Source of the DNA: an uncultured Clostridia bacterium
GTDB lineage: Bacteria; Bacillota; Clostridia; TANB77; CAG-508
Direction: 5' to 3'
DNA length: 39,227 nucleotides
NCBI GenBank assembly: GCA_944390345.1
Contig: CALXPP010000016.1
Location: forward strand, 1-39,227
The position numbers and the translations under genes are program-made. The notes beneath the pieces are model-generated. The model was not told the origin of the DNA, searched no databases, and saw only the letters and a list, made by a program, of their open reading frames with translations. Below, piece by piece: positions 15,179 to 23,457 of the stretch (positions are counted from its first letter, which is position 1; each line of letters begins with the position of its first letter).

Positions 15179-17280
15179 TTAATGACCTCCACCGGCCACC
15201 GCCACCGCCACGACCGCCTCCGTCCGTAGCCACCGTGACCACTGAAACCTCCATAACCGCCACCTCCAGCTGAATAAGAGGCTGAACGAACAGCGCTTCT
15301 AAAACTATGAGAAGTATAAATAAAGTTTCTAGAAGTGTAGTAAGGGTTACTTAACATTGCACTAGATGACATATCTGGGCATCTTATTTTTAAAGCAGCA
15401 ATTACTTTTTCTGAAATACCAAAGGCAGTAGCATAAACTAGATATTGCTCCCATAAAGGTAGTTCAATTATTGTTCTTTCTTTCATAAGAGTTTCGCTAT
15501 TTAAAAAGTCATACAAACCTTTCCATTTTGCATATTCATCTTCACCGAAAGGTGTAAGTAAAATGTATTTTTTAGCTATTTTTCTTAAATATAGAGCTCC
15601 AAGAAGTAATGTAAAACCTAAAATGAAGAAAGCTCCGAAAGCAAAATCATAACGAGTTTGGTAAAGTACAAAGTTAACTATAACTATTAAGATTATAGCA
15701 ATTACTATAAAATTATTTGCTATACCTCTGGTCTGGCGCATTAGTTCAGTATAATCGGCCTTTTGAAAATATCCCTCTGTTACACCAATGTTAGTTATTG
15801 AATTATTTACATTATTAACAAAGCTATTTGTATTTGCATAATCAGAAGATACCTTTGTCCTAAAAGAATTCATTGTAAGTTCTTCGCCTTGAGAGTGTCT
15901 AACAATTAAATTAAAATACTGTTCTTCATTTGGAGTAAGTGGTTCATAAGTTTTTTCTTCTTGATACAAATTATCTAGATTATTAAAAACTGTTGATTTT
16001 TGGTATTTTACTATAATTTTAACATTATTAGAAAGCCATTCTCCATTAGGATCTATTTTTTCTAATCCTATATAATCTTTTCTAACTAAGCTAAGCATTA
16101 AAGCAGAATAGCCATCAGCATCAATTCTGTGAGATTTTCCTTTACAAAAAGCTAAATTAGAAGCAAAAACGGGATCAAGGTCACTAGGAATATCTCTAAA
16201 ATATTTTATCTTCATACTTGGCTCGTAAAAAAGATGTTTTTTTCTCATTCTTTTATCTTTGGTAGCACAATATATAATTATTAAAAGGCTTATACCTAAA
16301 CATACATATAAGACCTTAAGTTTTTTATCTTTGTAAATTTGAGTTGTTTCATCATACTCTAATTGCTCTTGATTAAGTTCATCTAAAGCATTTGTGAAAA
16401 AGTAGTCGTTTATAGTAGCATAATCAGTAAATGTGTGAGCATCATCACCATATGATATTAAAGAAAATTCAATATATTCATTGTAAGGTCTGAATTTTAG
16501 TTGGTCTTTATCTAATTCAAATGAAAATGTGTGATATCCAGGATTAATACTATCAGACTCTGTAAAAGGAAATCTATTAGAATTTGTGCCATAAGTATAA
16601 GCTGAATAGTTTCCAGCACTAGGCATATCTTTTTCTGGAATAAGTATTTGAGCCTTGTAAGACTCTAGATGATTAATAGTTTCTTCAGAGTAAAGTGATA
16701 GATATAATTCAGAGCAATCTCTATAGCGAAGAGCTGCATTATTCATCTCGTATTCAATTTCAAAAGTTACATCTCCACGATATAAAGGTTCTACATAAAA
16801 GAATACACATTCATATCTTCTAGCTGATTCACTATATGGACCTTCACTATGATACCATTTTTTAGGACCGTATCTACCAGTAGTATCTGTATAATCAGAA
16901 TCTTCCCAATACAGTCTTGGACTTTCTCTATATACAATTTCTGTACCATTTGCAAGAATTTGTTTTACAGAGTTTACTTTATAATCTACTTTTACACCAT
17001 CAATGTAGCTTTCTGGTAAGTCTCGCCAAAGTTCCCAAAAAGGATTGCTTTTGGAAAATGCGTGAATATCAAAGGTTAATCTTTCCGTTATTACAACTTT
17101 TCCGTCACTTCCAGGTTCATCAACTAATGTAGCTTTATAATCTACATCAGTAATCCTAGCATAGTCAAAAGGATTAATGCCAGAGTCTTCCATAAGACTT
17201 GAAAAAAACGAAAAAATTATAGGTAAAATATAGATTAAAATTATAAAAAATACAAATATTGAACTAAAATTTCTTCTCAT
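15179..17280 (-). CDS. DUF2207 family membrane protein with Gly-rich tail, two +1 shifts at its end
   Basis: Starting at ATG 17280 (GGGG site upstream), the protein has an N-terminal membrane anchor or signal (about 8-30), and an extracellular beta-rich DUF2207 domain with ITDVDYKATLVDEPGSDGKV and RLTFDIHAFSKSNPFWELWR. Further membrane helices follow near 345 and 545-590, with cytoplasmic parts between them, then a Gly/Ser/Tyr-rich tail. In the plain frame the tail turns into RRRSWRWRW and runs past the terminator to 15124. Skipping the C at 15222 and at 15194 instead gives an all-glycine tail with one Arg, ending His-TAA at 15179, as is typical for this family. Total is 699 residues. Function unknown; cell envelope. 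Confidence 0.8.
15191..15194 (-). other. +1 shift site 5: GGC-CGGT (minus strand)
   Basis: CGG is in frame only after site 4 is taken. Skipping the C (15194) gives Gly-Gly-Gly-His-TAA; without it the frame leaves the glycine run and enters the terminator. Confidence 0.65.
15219..15222 (-). other. +1 shift site 4: GGA-CGGA (minus strand)
   Basis: First in-frame CGG in the Gly-rich tail. Skipping the C (15222) turns an Arg/Trp-rich reading into Gly codons. Confidence 0.65.
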
Positions 17281-17318
17281 AAAAATCCCCTTGTAAAAAA
17301 ATAAATTATTTTGAAATA

Positions 17319-17347
17319 ATTATATAGTATAGTAAAAAAAATGTAAA
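17319..17347 (-). promoter_or_regulatory. Sigma-A promoter of the DUF2207 gene
   Basis: On the minus strand, TTTACA (17347-17342) is separated by 17 bases from TATAAT (17324-17319), about 40 bases before the ATG at 17280. Confidence 0.7.
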
Positions 17348-17489
17348 GAAATGTTTGATATTTTACAACTTAAAATTTAGTATATAAAAAACATATACTA
17401 ATTAACAGAAAAAAAGTTTAAATTTGCACAATAATTTTAACACTTTGCAGCAAGATTTACATAAAATATTATTGATAGGAGGAATTTTT

Positions 17490-18170
17490 ATGGCAAAAAT
17501 TATAGTATATAATAATGATACAGATAGAATGGAAACATACTACAGAGATTTATCAGAGGCTATGCCTTATAATGTAAATAGAACTTTAACAGTAAGAGAA
17601 TTTAGAGGTGCAAGTAGAAGTGATACTCTTTGGACTACCAAAAAGACAATGACTTCTTGGAATTCTCAAAGAGCATTGTATGGTGCACCAATTCCAGTTG
17701 GATATGCTTTTAGAAGAAGTTGGGAAGGTGGGCACTCTGGTCAATCACAACATTATGCAGGAACAGCTTTTGATGTAGGGCAAGGTTGGACAAATGCTCA
17801 AAGAGCAGCATTAAGAACTAGTGCACAAAATTCTGGCTTATGGAGCTATGTGGAGCCTGTTAGCATATCTCCAACTTGGGTACACTTTGATAGAAGACAG
17901 AAACCACCAGCTTGTAGTACAGGAGGATATCCATTTTTAAAAAGAGGAAGTTTAAGTGTATATGTTTTGATAGCACAAGATGGATTGAATACACTCGGGT
18001 TTGGAGCAGGTTCATTAGATGGAATATTTGGAGCTAATACCTATAATGCAGTAAGAAATTACCAGGCTAGTAGAGGGTTAGCCGTAGATGGAATAATAGG
18101 TTGCAATACTTGGAGGTCAATACAAGAAAATGTATTGGGAACAGGAAGAACTGCTACTACAATTGATTAA
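17490..18170 (+). CDS. M15-type peptidoglycan peptidase with C-terminal peptidoglycan-binding domain
   Basis: The 226-residue protein has an M15 (D-Ala-D-Ala carboxypeptidase/VanY-like) domain. Zinc ligands fit His88 and Asp95 in QSQHYAGTAFDVG and His132 in PTWVHFDRR, with Glu122 as the likely catalytic base. Residues about 148-212 form a peptidoglycan-binding domain of the PG_binding_1 type (LNTLGFGAGSLDGIFG, then TYNAVRNYQASRGLAVDGII). ATG 17490 is chosen over an upstream in-frame start at 17424 because TAGGAGG lies just upstream. No signal peptide is visible, which resembles phage endolysins or peptidases released by lysis; no phage genes surround it. A terminator follows. Confidence 0.85.
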   Translation: MAKIIVYNNDTDRMETYYRDLSEAMPYNVNRTLTVREFRGASRSDTLWTTKKTMTSWNSQRALYGAPIPVGYAFRRSWEGGHSGQSQHYAGTAFDVGQGWTNAQRAALRTSAQNSGLWSYVEPVSISPTWVHFDRRQKPPACSTGGYPFLKRGSLSVYVLIAQDGLNTLGFGAGSLDGIFGANTYNAVRNYQASRGLAVDGIIGCNTWRSIQENVLGTGRTATTID

Positions 18171-18172
18171 AT

Positions 18173-18217
18173 AAAAAACTTATCTATGACTTATCTATGT
18201 CAATAGATAAGTTTTTT
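18173..18217. terminator. Rho-independent terminator
   Basis: AAAAAACTTATCTAT (18173-18187) pairs fully with the arm at 18203-18217, which ends in six T residues. The loop repeats TTATCTATG once, so an alternative pairing exists. Confidence 0.88.
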
Positions 18218-18226
18218 GGTTTTGAA

Positions 18227-18255
18227 TTGATAATTAAATCTAACTGTGATAAAAT
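18227..18255 (+). promoter_or_regulatory. Sigma-A promoter for the HD/MutT/Ppx/RdgB genes
   Basis: TTGATA (18227-18232), 17-base spacer, TAAAAT (18250-18255). It lies directly after the terminator, and 22 bases before the HD gene start, so the leader is very short. Confidence 0.65.
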
Positions 18256-18277
18256 GTGGAAAATGAATGGAGATAAA

Positions 18278-18934
18278 ATGATGAAAGAGAATAAAATAAA
18301 AAATTTATTAAAGTTCTATTTATTGGCAACAGAGTTAAAAAATAAAATTCGAAGTGGTTGGAAAGTATGGAATATTGAAAGAGACAGAGTTGAGAGTGTA
18401 GCAGAACATATATATGGAACTTGTATTTTAGCAATTGCAATTGATTCAGAATTCGATTTGGATATAAATTTAAACAAAGCAATAATGATGTTAGTATTAC
18501 ATGAAATTGAAGAGATAAAAATAGGAGATTTAACACCTTTTGATAAGATTTCTAAAGAAGAAAAAAGAAGATTAGGAAAAATAGCGGTTGAAGAAGTATT
18601 AAAAGATTTAAGCAAAAGTGAAGAATACATTGAATTAATAGAGGAATTTGAAGAAATGAAAACAAAAGAGTCTAAATTTGCTAAAATGATAGATAAATTA
18701 GAAGCTGATATACAAAGTAAAATATACTGTGAAGAAGGATCAATAGATGCAAGTGATATAAAAAATCAGAAATTATTGGAAGATGACAGAATAAACAAAT
18801 TAATACAACAAGGAGAAAAAACAATTGCAGATTTCTTTATAGAAAATGATAGACCTATTTTTAAAGAAAAAATTATTAATGATATTGCTAGCTTTGTTAA
18901 GAAAAATGAATTATTAAAGTTAAAATCGGAGTAG
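18278..18934 (+). CDS. HD domain phosphohydrolase (5'-deoxynucleotidase YfbR/HDDC2-like)
   Basis: The 218-residue protein matches the YfbR/HDDC2 group of metal-dependent 5'-deoxynucleotidases. RDRVESVAEHIYG carries the first metal His (His44). VLHEIEEIKIGDLTPFD carries His75 and the conserved Glu-Glu-x-x-x-G-D region; the classical HD pair is His75-Glu76 here, so the name-giving Asp is Glu. A frame open from 18197 would start inside the terminator; ATG 18278 (GGAG five bases upstream) is preferred, with ATG 18281 as an alternative. Together with the next genes it suggests control of deoxynucleotide pools. Confidence 0.8.
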   Translation: MMKENKIKNLLKFYLLATELKNKIRSGWKVWNIERDRVESVAEHIYGTCILAIAIDSEFDLDINLNKAIMMLVLHEIEEIKIGDLTPFDKISKEEKRRLGKIAVEEVLKDLSKSEEYIELIEEFEEMKTKESKFAKMIDKLEADIQSKIYCEEGSIDASDIKNQKLLEDDRINKLIQQGEKTIADFFIENDRPIFKEKIINDIASFVKKNELLKLKSE

Positions 18935-19011
18935 GTCTATGAAATATAGATTTTCAATATAAGGCATGATAAAACAAGTTGAAAATCGATTAATGAGAGG
19001 AGAAGAATAAT

Positions 19012-19470
19012 ATGATACTTTCAACACTTTGTTATATAGAAAAAGACGGAAAATATTTAATGTTACATAGAACTAAAAAGAAAAAGGATATTAATAAAGA
19101 TAAATGGATTGGAATAGGTGGCAAGTTTGAAGAAGGTGAAAGTCCAGAAGAATGTATTGTAAGAGAAGTAAAAGAAGAAACAGGCTTAGAATTAAAATCA
19201 TATAAATTAAGGTGTATTGTAACTTATGTTTCTACTAGTTGGGAAACTGAGTATATGTACGTTTTTACATCTAAAGTTTTTACCGGTAGTTTAATAGAAT
19301 GTAACGAAGGAGATCTTCAGTGGATTGCTAAGGATGAAATCACAAAATTAAATACATGGGAAGGAGACAAAATTTTCGTAGAAAAGCTACAAAAGGATAA
19401 CAGCTTTTTTACAGTTAAATTTGAGTATGATGGAGAAAAACTTATTAAATATGATTTAAAAGAGTATTAA
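19012..19470 (+). CDS. NUDIX hydrolase, MutT/8-oxo-dGTP diphosphatase-like
   Basis: The 152-residue protein has a complete Nudix box near residues 36-58: GGKFEEGESPEEC, then REVKEETGL, with the G-x5-E-x7-R-E-x2-E-E-x-G-x spacing satisfied. MILSTLCYIEKDGKYLMLHR at the start and a C-terminal FTVKFEYDGEKLI match the Firmicutes MutT-like proteins annotated as 8-oxo-dGTP diphosphatase, which remove oxidised nucleotides before they enter DNA. GAGAGGAG precedes the ATG. It sits between the HD nucleotidase and the Ppx/GppA-like gene, 77 bases and 16 bases away. Confidence 0.85.
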   Translation: MILSTLCYIEKDGKYLMLHRTKKKKDINKDKWIGIGGKFEEGESPEECIVREVKEETGLELKSYKLRCIVTYVSTSWETEYMYVFTSKVFTGSLIECNEGDLQWIAKDEITKLNTWEGDKIFVEKLQKDNSFFTVKFEYDGEKLIKYDLKEY

Positions 19471-19486
19471 TTTAAGGAGAAATTTT

Positions 19487-20362
19487 ATGGAAAAAATTAT
19501 AGTAGAAGTAGGGTCAACAAACACAAAAATTGATTTAGCAGTAGATGGAGATGTGAAGCATTTAGAAACAATAACAATTGAATTTAAAAAGAATTTTAAA
19601 AAAGAAAATAAATTAAATTCAAATGATATTGAAGTTTTAATTAATAAAGTAAAAGAATTAAAAAAAGAGTATAAAGAAATTTATGTTTGTGGTACAAGCA
19701 TATTTAGAAATTTAAACGAAAATGAAAGAAAAGAATTTTTAGATTTATTTTTTAAAAGAACAGAAATTAATTTTGAAATTATAGATTCTAAAAAAGAAAA
19801 TGAGCTAACAGTATTTGGGTGTGTAAGAAATGTGAAGCAAAAAGTAGCAGTTTTAGTTGGTGGAGGTGGTTCAACTGAGATAACTATTTTTGATAAAGAA
19901 ATAAAAGAAATGATAAACACACCTTTTGGTGTTATGGATATAATGAACGAATTTCCGGATTTAGCTGAGAATTTAGCTACTACTGACTTAGAAGAAGTAA
20001 AAGCTGTAATAAGAAAACACCTAAAATTACCAAAAGAAAAGGCAGATATACTAATTTTAGCAGGTGGAGGACATTTACTTTTTGCATTAAATTCTGGAAT
20101 TAGTCATGAAAAAAATACTTTGTACCAAGATAAATTACAACCAGTAATGATGAATTTTAATACAAGACAAAAAGATACCGTAAAATATTTTAGAGAAATC
20201 TCTTTAGATGAAATAAGAAAAAAAGTATCAAATCCAGACTGGTGGTATGCAACAAGAGCAATGTGTGCATTTGTACTAGTAGTAGCAGAAGAAATTGGTG
20301 CTAAATATATTGTGCCAACAGATATATCAATGGTTTATGGATTAACAAAGGAGGGAGAATAG
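19487..20362 (+). CDS. Ppx/GppA-like phosphatase (ASKHA fold)
   Basis: The 291-residue protein has the acetate/sugar-kinase/Hsp70/actin fold signatures of exopolyphosphatase/GppA: N-terminal phosphate-1 loop VEVGSTNTKIDLAV, the E-N-E-L glutamate segment (DSKKENELTVFG), and the phosphate-2 loop VAVLVGGGGSTEITIF. It is shorter than E. coli Ppx or GppA (about 300 residues are typical of the catalytic core alone). The substrate could be polyphosphate, (p)ppGpp or another polyphosphorylated nucleotide. AAGGAG precedes ATG 19487. Its end contains the Shine-Dalgarno site used by the next gene. Confidence 0.75.
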   Translation: MEKIIVEVGSTNTKIDLAVDGDVKHLETITIEFKKNFKKENKLNSNDIEVLINKVKELKKEYKEIYVCGTSIFRNLNENERKEFLDLFFKRTEINFEIIDSKKENELTVFGCVRNVKQKVAVLVGGGGSTEITIFDKEIKEMINTPFGVMDIMNEFPDLAENLATTDLEEVKAVIRKHLKLPKEKADILILAGGGHLLFALNSGISHEKNTLYQDKLQPVMMNFNTRQKDTVKYFREISLDEIRKKVSNPDWWYATRAMCAFVLVVAEEIGAKYIVPTDISMVYGLTKEGE

Positions 20363-20374
20363 ACTAATAAGTCT
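20361..20374 (+). promoter_or_regulatory. Small hairpin between Shine-Dalgarno and start codon of the RdgB-like gene
   Basis: AGACT-AATA-AGTCT lies between an AAGGAGGG site (20348-20355), which is inside the preceding gene, and ATG 20382. The linear distance is too long (26 bases), but folding the hairpin removes 14 bases and leaves about 12. It may couple translation of the two genes. Confidence 0.4.
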
Positions 20375-20381
20375 TAAAAAA

Positions 20382-20978
20382 ATGAAAGTATTATTTGCAA
20401 CAACAAATCCTGCAAAGGTAAAGAGATATAGAGAAGAACTAAAAAATAGAAATATAGAACTTCTAACAATAAAAGATTTAGATTTTGATTTAAAAGTAGA
20501 AGAAAATGGGAAAGATGCATTAGAAAATGCATCTATAAAAGCAAAAGCTTATTATGATAAGACCCATATTACTACAATAGCAACAGACAATAATTTGTTT
20601 ATAGAAGAATTACCAAAGGAAAAACAACCAGGTGTATATGTAAGAAGAGTAAATGGCAAAAGATTAACAGATGAAGAAATGATAGAATATTATACAAAAT
20701 TGGTTCAAGAAAATGGAGGAAAGCTAACAGCAAGATGGGTTTATGGAATGGTAATATATAATGAGAAGGGAAAAAAGGAATATACTTGGAGTAAAGACCA
20801 TTTTTATTTTGTAGATAAACCTTGCGATAAAAGAAATCCTGGATATCCATTAGATTCTATTAGTATAATACCAGAATTTAATAAATATATGTTAGATTTA
20901 ACAGAAGAAGAAAAAAGAAAATTAGATAATAGCAAAAAAGATGAAGGAGTAATTAATTTTTTAATAAATAACATATAA
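20382..20978 (+). CDS. RdgB/HAM1-like non-canonical purine NTP pyrophosphatase
   Basis: The 198-residue protein has the HAM1 signature. The N-terminal MKVLFATTNPAKVKRYREEL corresponds to the nucleotide-binding T-x-N-x-x-K motif; ENGKDALENASIKAKAYYD matches E-G/N-x-T-x-x-E-N-A-x-x-K-A; and IATDNNLFIEEL matches the S/T-D-D-S-G-L region, with Asn-Asn in place of Asp-Ser. PGVYVRRVNGKRL follows as in the family. These enzymes hydrolyse ITP, XTP and similar nucleotides to keep them out of DNA and RNA. The altered TDNN motif may shift specificity. Probably cotranscribed with the HD, MutT-like and Ppx-like genes. Confidence 0.75.
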   Translation: MKVLFATTNPAKVKRYREELKNRNIELLTIKDLDFDLKVEENGKDALENASIKAKAYYDKTHITTIATDNNLFIEELPKEKQPGVYVRRVNGKRLTDEEMIEYYTKLVQENGGKLTARWVYGMVIYNEKGKKEYTWSKDHFYFVDKPCDKRNPGYPLDSISIIPEFNKYMLDLTEEEKRKLDNSKKDEGVINFLINNI

Positions 20979-21100
20979 AAATATAAAAAACAAAATGTCA
21001 AAATGTATAAATATGAAAAAATATAAATTCTATAAAAATTAATAAAATTATAGAAAAATACATATATACAAGAAAAGTAAATTAGTGGAAATTGAAAATA

Positions 21101-21129
21101 TTGATATATACATTACACTATGATAAAAT
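21101..21129 (+). promoter_or_regulatory. Candidate promoter of the sigma/anti-sigma genes
   Basis: TTGATA (21101-21106), 17-base spacer, TAAAAT (21124-21129). It has the same boxes and spacing as the promoter at 18227. The 217-base gap 20979-21195 also contains a TTCTATAA/TTATAGAA hairpin (21028-21055) without a T run. Confidence 0.55.
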
Positions 21130-21195
21130 CACTTGTGGATAATATGCAGGCTACTTGAAAGTTTACAAAATACTTAAGAAAAACGGGAAGAAACA

Positions 21196-21723
21196 ATGGA
21201 AGAACTAATAAAATTAGCAAAAAATGGAGATCAAGATGCTTTTACAGAATTGATTATAAGTATGAAGAATGAATTGTATGGAGTAGCAAGAACTAGATTA
21301 AAAAGCGCAGATGATATAGATGATGCAATTCAAGAAACAATGATTATAGCTTTTAATCGCTTAAATACACTTCATGAAAATAAGTTTTATAAAACTTGGC
21401 TTGTTAAAATATTAATTAATGAGTGTAATCATATTTATAGAAAGCAAAGATTGAGAGAAATATTAGGCTTTGAAAACATTGAAGATTATGAGGATTCATT
21501 AGGTAAAGAAGTTATAGATGAAACAATTAGTGACATGAACTTTGAAAGATTAATAGAAAAATTATCTTATGAAGAGCAACTTATATTAAAATTGTTTTAT
21601 AAAAATAACTACACCACAAGAGAAATTTCTTTTGTTTTAAATAGAAATGAGAACACGATTAAAACAATACTTAGAAGAGCTAAAGAAAAAATAAAACAAA
21701 ATTATGCAGGAGGTGATAAGTGA
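21196..21723 (+). CDS. ECF-type RNA polymerase sigma factor
   Basis: The 175-residue protein has region 2 (AFTELIISMKNELYGVARTR, then DDIDDAIQETMIIAFNRL, KFYKTWLVKILINEC) and region 4 (LSYEEQLILKLFYKNNYTTR, then FVLNRNENTIKTILRRAKEK, a helix-turn-helix for the -35 box). Regions 1 and 3 are missing, as in extracytoplasmic-function sigma factors. The gene's TGA overlaps the ATG of the next gene, the usual arrangement with an anti-sigma factor. The Shine-Dalgarno site is poor (GGGAAG). One arginine is encoded by CGC in FNRL. Confidence 0.9.
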   Translation: MEELIKLAKNGDQDAFTELIISMKNELYGVARTRLKSADDIDDAIQETMIIAFNRLNTLHENKFYKTWLVKILINECNHIYRKQRLREILGFENIEDYEDSLGKEVIDETISDMNFERLIEKLSYEEQLILKLFYKNNYTTREISFVLNRNENTIKTILRRAKEKIKQNYAGGDK

Positions 21724-22877
21724 TGAAGCCAAATGTAAAGAAGTTTAAGTCGTTTTTAACCAAAAAGAACAAAAGAGGTATTCTAGAAGAAGATTATTTA
21801 GACAAAAAATTGAAAGAATACTATAAAAAAGTAGACAATGAAGTGCCAAAAAGCTTTGAAGACGCAATTCAAACAGCATTTTCCAGTAAGAAAGATAAGA
21901 AGTTTTTAAAGTTTATAGCTAAAAAGCAAAATTTTATAGATAAAATAAAATTTATTAAAGAAAAACTCTCTAGGAGCTTTTTAAAAGTATCACAACTAGC
22001 AGTGGTATTGTTTTCTTGTTTATGCGTAACTTATTTTGTACATGCAACTTCCATAGTAGATTATTTAGTAGGATTCTTTAATTTAAGTGATATAAACATA
22101 AATAATTCTGGTATTGAACAAGCTTTAGAAAAAGGTGAACTACAAAATGTGTATATGGATTATATAAGAGCAGAAGGCGTTGGAGTAAAAGTTTCTTATG
22201 TTTTAATGAACGATTTAAATTTATATCTGGTTTTTGATATAGAAACAGATTTTAGTTTGAAAGAACGAGATGTAAATAATGTTAATTTTCAAAGGCTAGT
22301 AATAACCAATGAAAATGGAGAAACAATATATAATCAGTATATGAACGATAATTTTAAAGGTAATAAGGTTATTGTACAAGACGAACACCATATGAAGAAT
22401 TTAATATTTATGATTTCAGATGGAAATGTAGAGTCTAATATTCTGAATGTTGAATTTACAGATGTAATATTCTATAAAAATACAACAGAAGAAAAAGAAA
22501 GTGATAGATTAAATGAAATAAGTACAAAGATGAATTTTAAACATAATATAGAGCTACAAAATGAAAATGTAGAAAATAAAATTTACGATATAATAGTAAA
22601 AAAAGAAGAAAATCCAAATATAAAAATAAGTAATGCTATTTTTGATTATACAGGATTAAATATATTAATATTGTCTGATAATTCAAATTTTGATATAGAT
22701 GTTAAAAATATATTTAAAGATTTTACAATTAATTCGTACTATATAGGAGAAAATAAAGAATTGCAAAAAAGAGAATTTGTAATAAATATTTCAGAAATGA
22801 ATGAAAAGAACAAAATAAAATTGAAAATTAAAGCTAATAATCAAATTAACGAATATGAGTTAATAAAAAATAGATAG
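21723..22877 (+). CDS. Membrane-anchored anti-sigma factor-like protein (DUF4179-type)
   Basis: The 384-residue protein begins with a basic cytoplasmic part of about 90 residues that should bind the sigma factor. A single membrane segment follows (about 92-112, QLAVVLFSCLCVTYFVHATS), then a long extracellular beta-rich domain of the type seen in DUF4179 anti-sigma proteins (INNSGIEQALEKGELQNVYM, then VKVSYVLMNDLNLYLVFDIE). ATG 21723 overlaps the sigma factor stop (TGATG) with GGAGG upstream; a GTG at 21720 is less likely. The pair would sense envelope or extracellular conditions and control a small regulon. Confidence 0.8.
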   Translation: MKPNVKKFKSFLTKKNKRGILEEDYLDKKLKEYYKKVDNEVPKSFEDAIQTAFSSKKDKKFLKFIAKKQNFIDKIKFIKEKLSRSFLKVSQLAVVLFSCLCVTYFVHATSIVDYLVGFFNLSDININNSGIEQALEKGELQNVYMDYIRAEGVGVKVSYVLMNDLNLYLVFDIETDFSLKERDVNNVNFQRLVITNENGETIYNQYMNDNFKGNKVIVQDEHHMKNLIFMISDGNVESNILNVEFTDVIFYKNTTEEKESDRLNEISTKMNFKHNIELQNENVENKIYDIIVKKEENPNIKISNAIFDYTGLNILILSDNSNFDIDVKNIFKDFTINSYYIGENKELQKREFVINISEMNEKNKIKLKIKANNQINEYELIKNR

Positions 22878-22902
22878 GTTCAAAATAGACCTATCTATTT
22901 TT
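22866..22902. terminator. Bidirectional terminator between convergent genes
   Basis: AAAAATAGATAGGT (22866-22879) pairs perfectly with the arm at 22889-22902, with A and T runs outside. It lies across the anti-sigma gene end and before the minus-strand gene end at 22905. Confidence 0.88.
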
Positions 22903-22904
22903 TA

Positions 22905-23324
22905 TTAATACCAACTATAAAATACTAAATTAAAAGAAATTTTTGTATTAGAATTACATCTTAAATTAAAATCACAAGCAGAACCTCCGCCAACTGGAAT
23001 ACCATCATATTTTCTCTTTACTCCATCAGAGTGAACTGTGAAAGTTGTTGTGTTTCCATATCTATCTCTATAAAGATCTACATATACAGGGTGGTCTTGT
23101 TTATCTTCTGAAATACAAGTAATTTCAAAAGCCATATAGTTTCCATCCATATAGAAGACACCAGTATAATAATTACCAATAAATGCTTGACTATAAAAGG
23201 TTTCATAAGCAAAAGGACTTACACCATCATCTTCTGCTGCAAGTACTGGTAATGTAAAAAATGAAGATAACATTACAATAAGTACTGCAGAAATAATTAA
23301 AAATTTAGTTATCTTTGTTTTCAT
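22905..23324 (-). CDS. Small secreted protein (signal peptide, three cysteines)
   Basis: The 139-residue protein starts at ATG 23324 with AGGAGG directly upstream (an upstream in-frame start at 23357 lies before this site and is rejected). Residues 1-31 are a classical Sec signal peptide: basic KTKITK, hydrophobic core, and cleavage near PVLAA-ED. The mature part of about 108 residues is rich in Tyr, Phe, Asp and Gly, with three cysteines (ITCISED, SACDFNLRCN), and looks beta-rich. I do not recognise the family. The position beside the ECF pair and a Spo0A-like regulator makes it a candidate target of either. Confidence 0.75.
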   Translation of the reverse strand: MKTKITKFLIISAVLIVMLSSFFTLPVLAAEDDGVSPFAYETFYSQAFIGNYYTGVFYMDGNYMAFEITCISEDKQDHPVYVDLYRDRYGNTTTFTVHSDGVKRKYDGIPVGGGSACDFNLRCNSNTKISFNLVFYSWY

Positions 23325-23457
23325 AAAAAAACCTCCTAAAATTGAAATATTTAGCATCTACACAATGAAGTATAAATACTAAATAAAATATACAATAAAA
23401 TACAAAAAATTTTCATAAAGTTGAAAAAAGTGTAAAAAAATTCTAAAAATACTGAAA

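Noticed and set aside
15069..15263. Gly-rich minus-strand frame of 64 codons
   Set aside because: It is another frame over the DUF2207 tail; it contains the glycine codons of the shifted reading but has no independent start or ribosome site.
17990..18000. CGG in CACTCGGGT within the M15 peptidase as a further shift site
   Set aside because: By position it is read CTC-GGG (Leu-Gly); the CGG is out of frame and the protein is intact.
21028..21055. TTCTATAA/TTATAGAA hairpin as terminator of the RdgB-like gene
   Set aside because: It is weak, all AT, with a 12-base loop and no T run.
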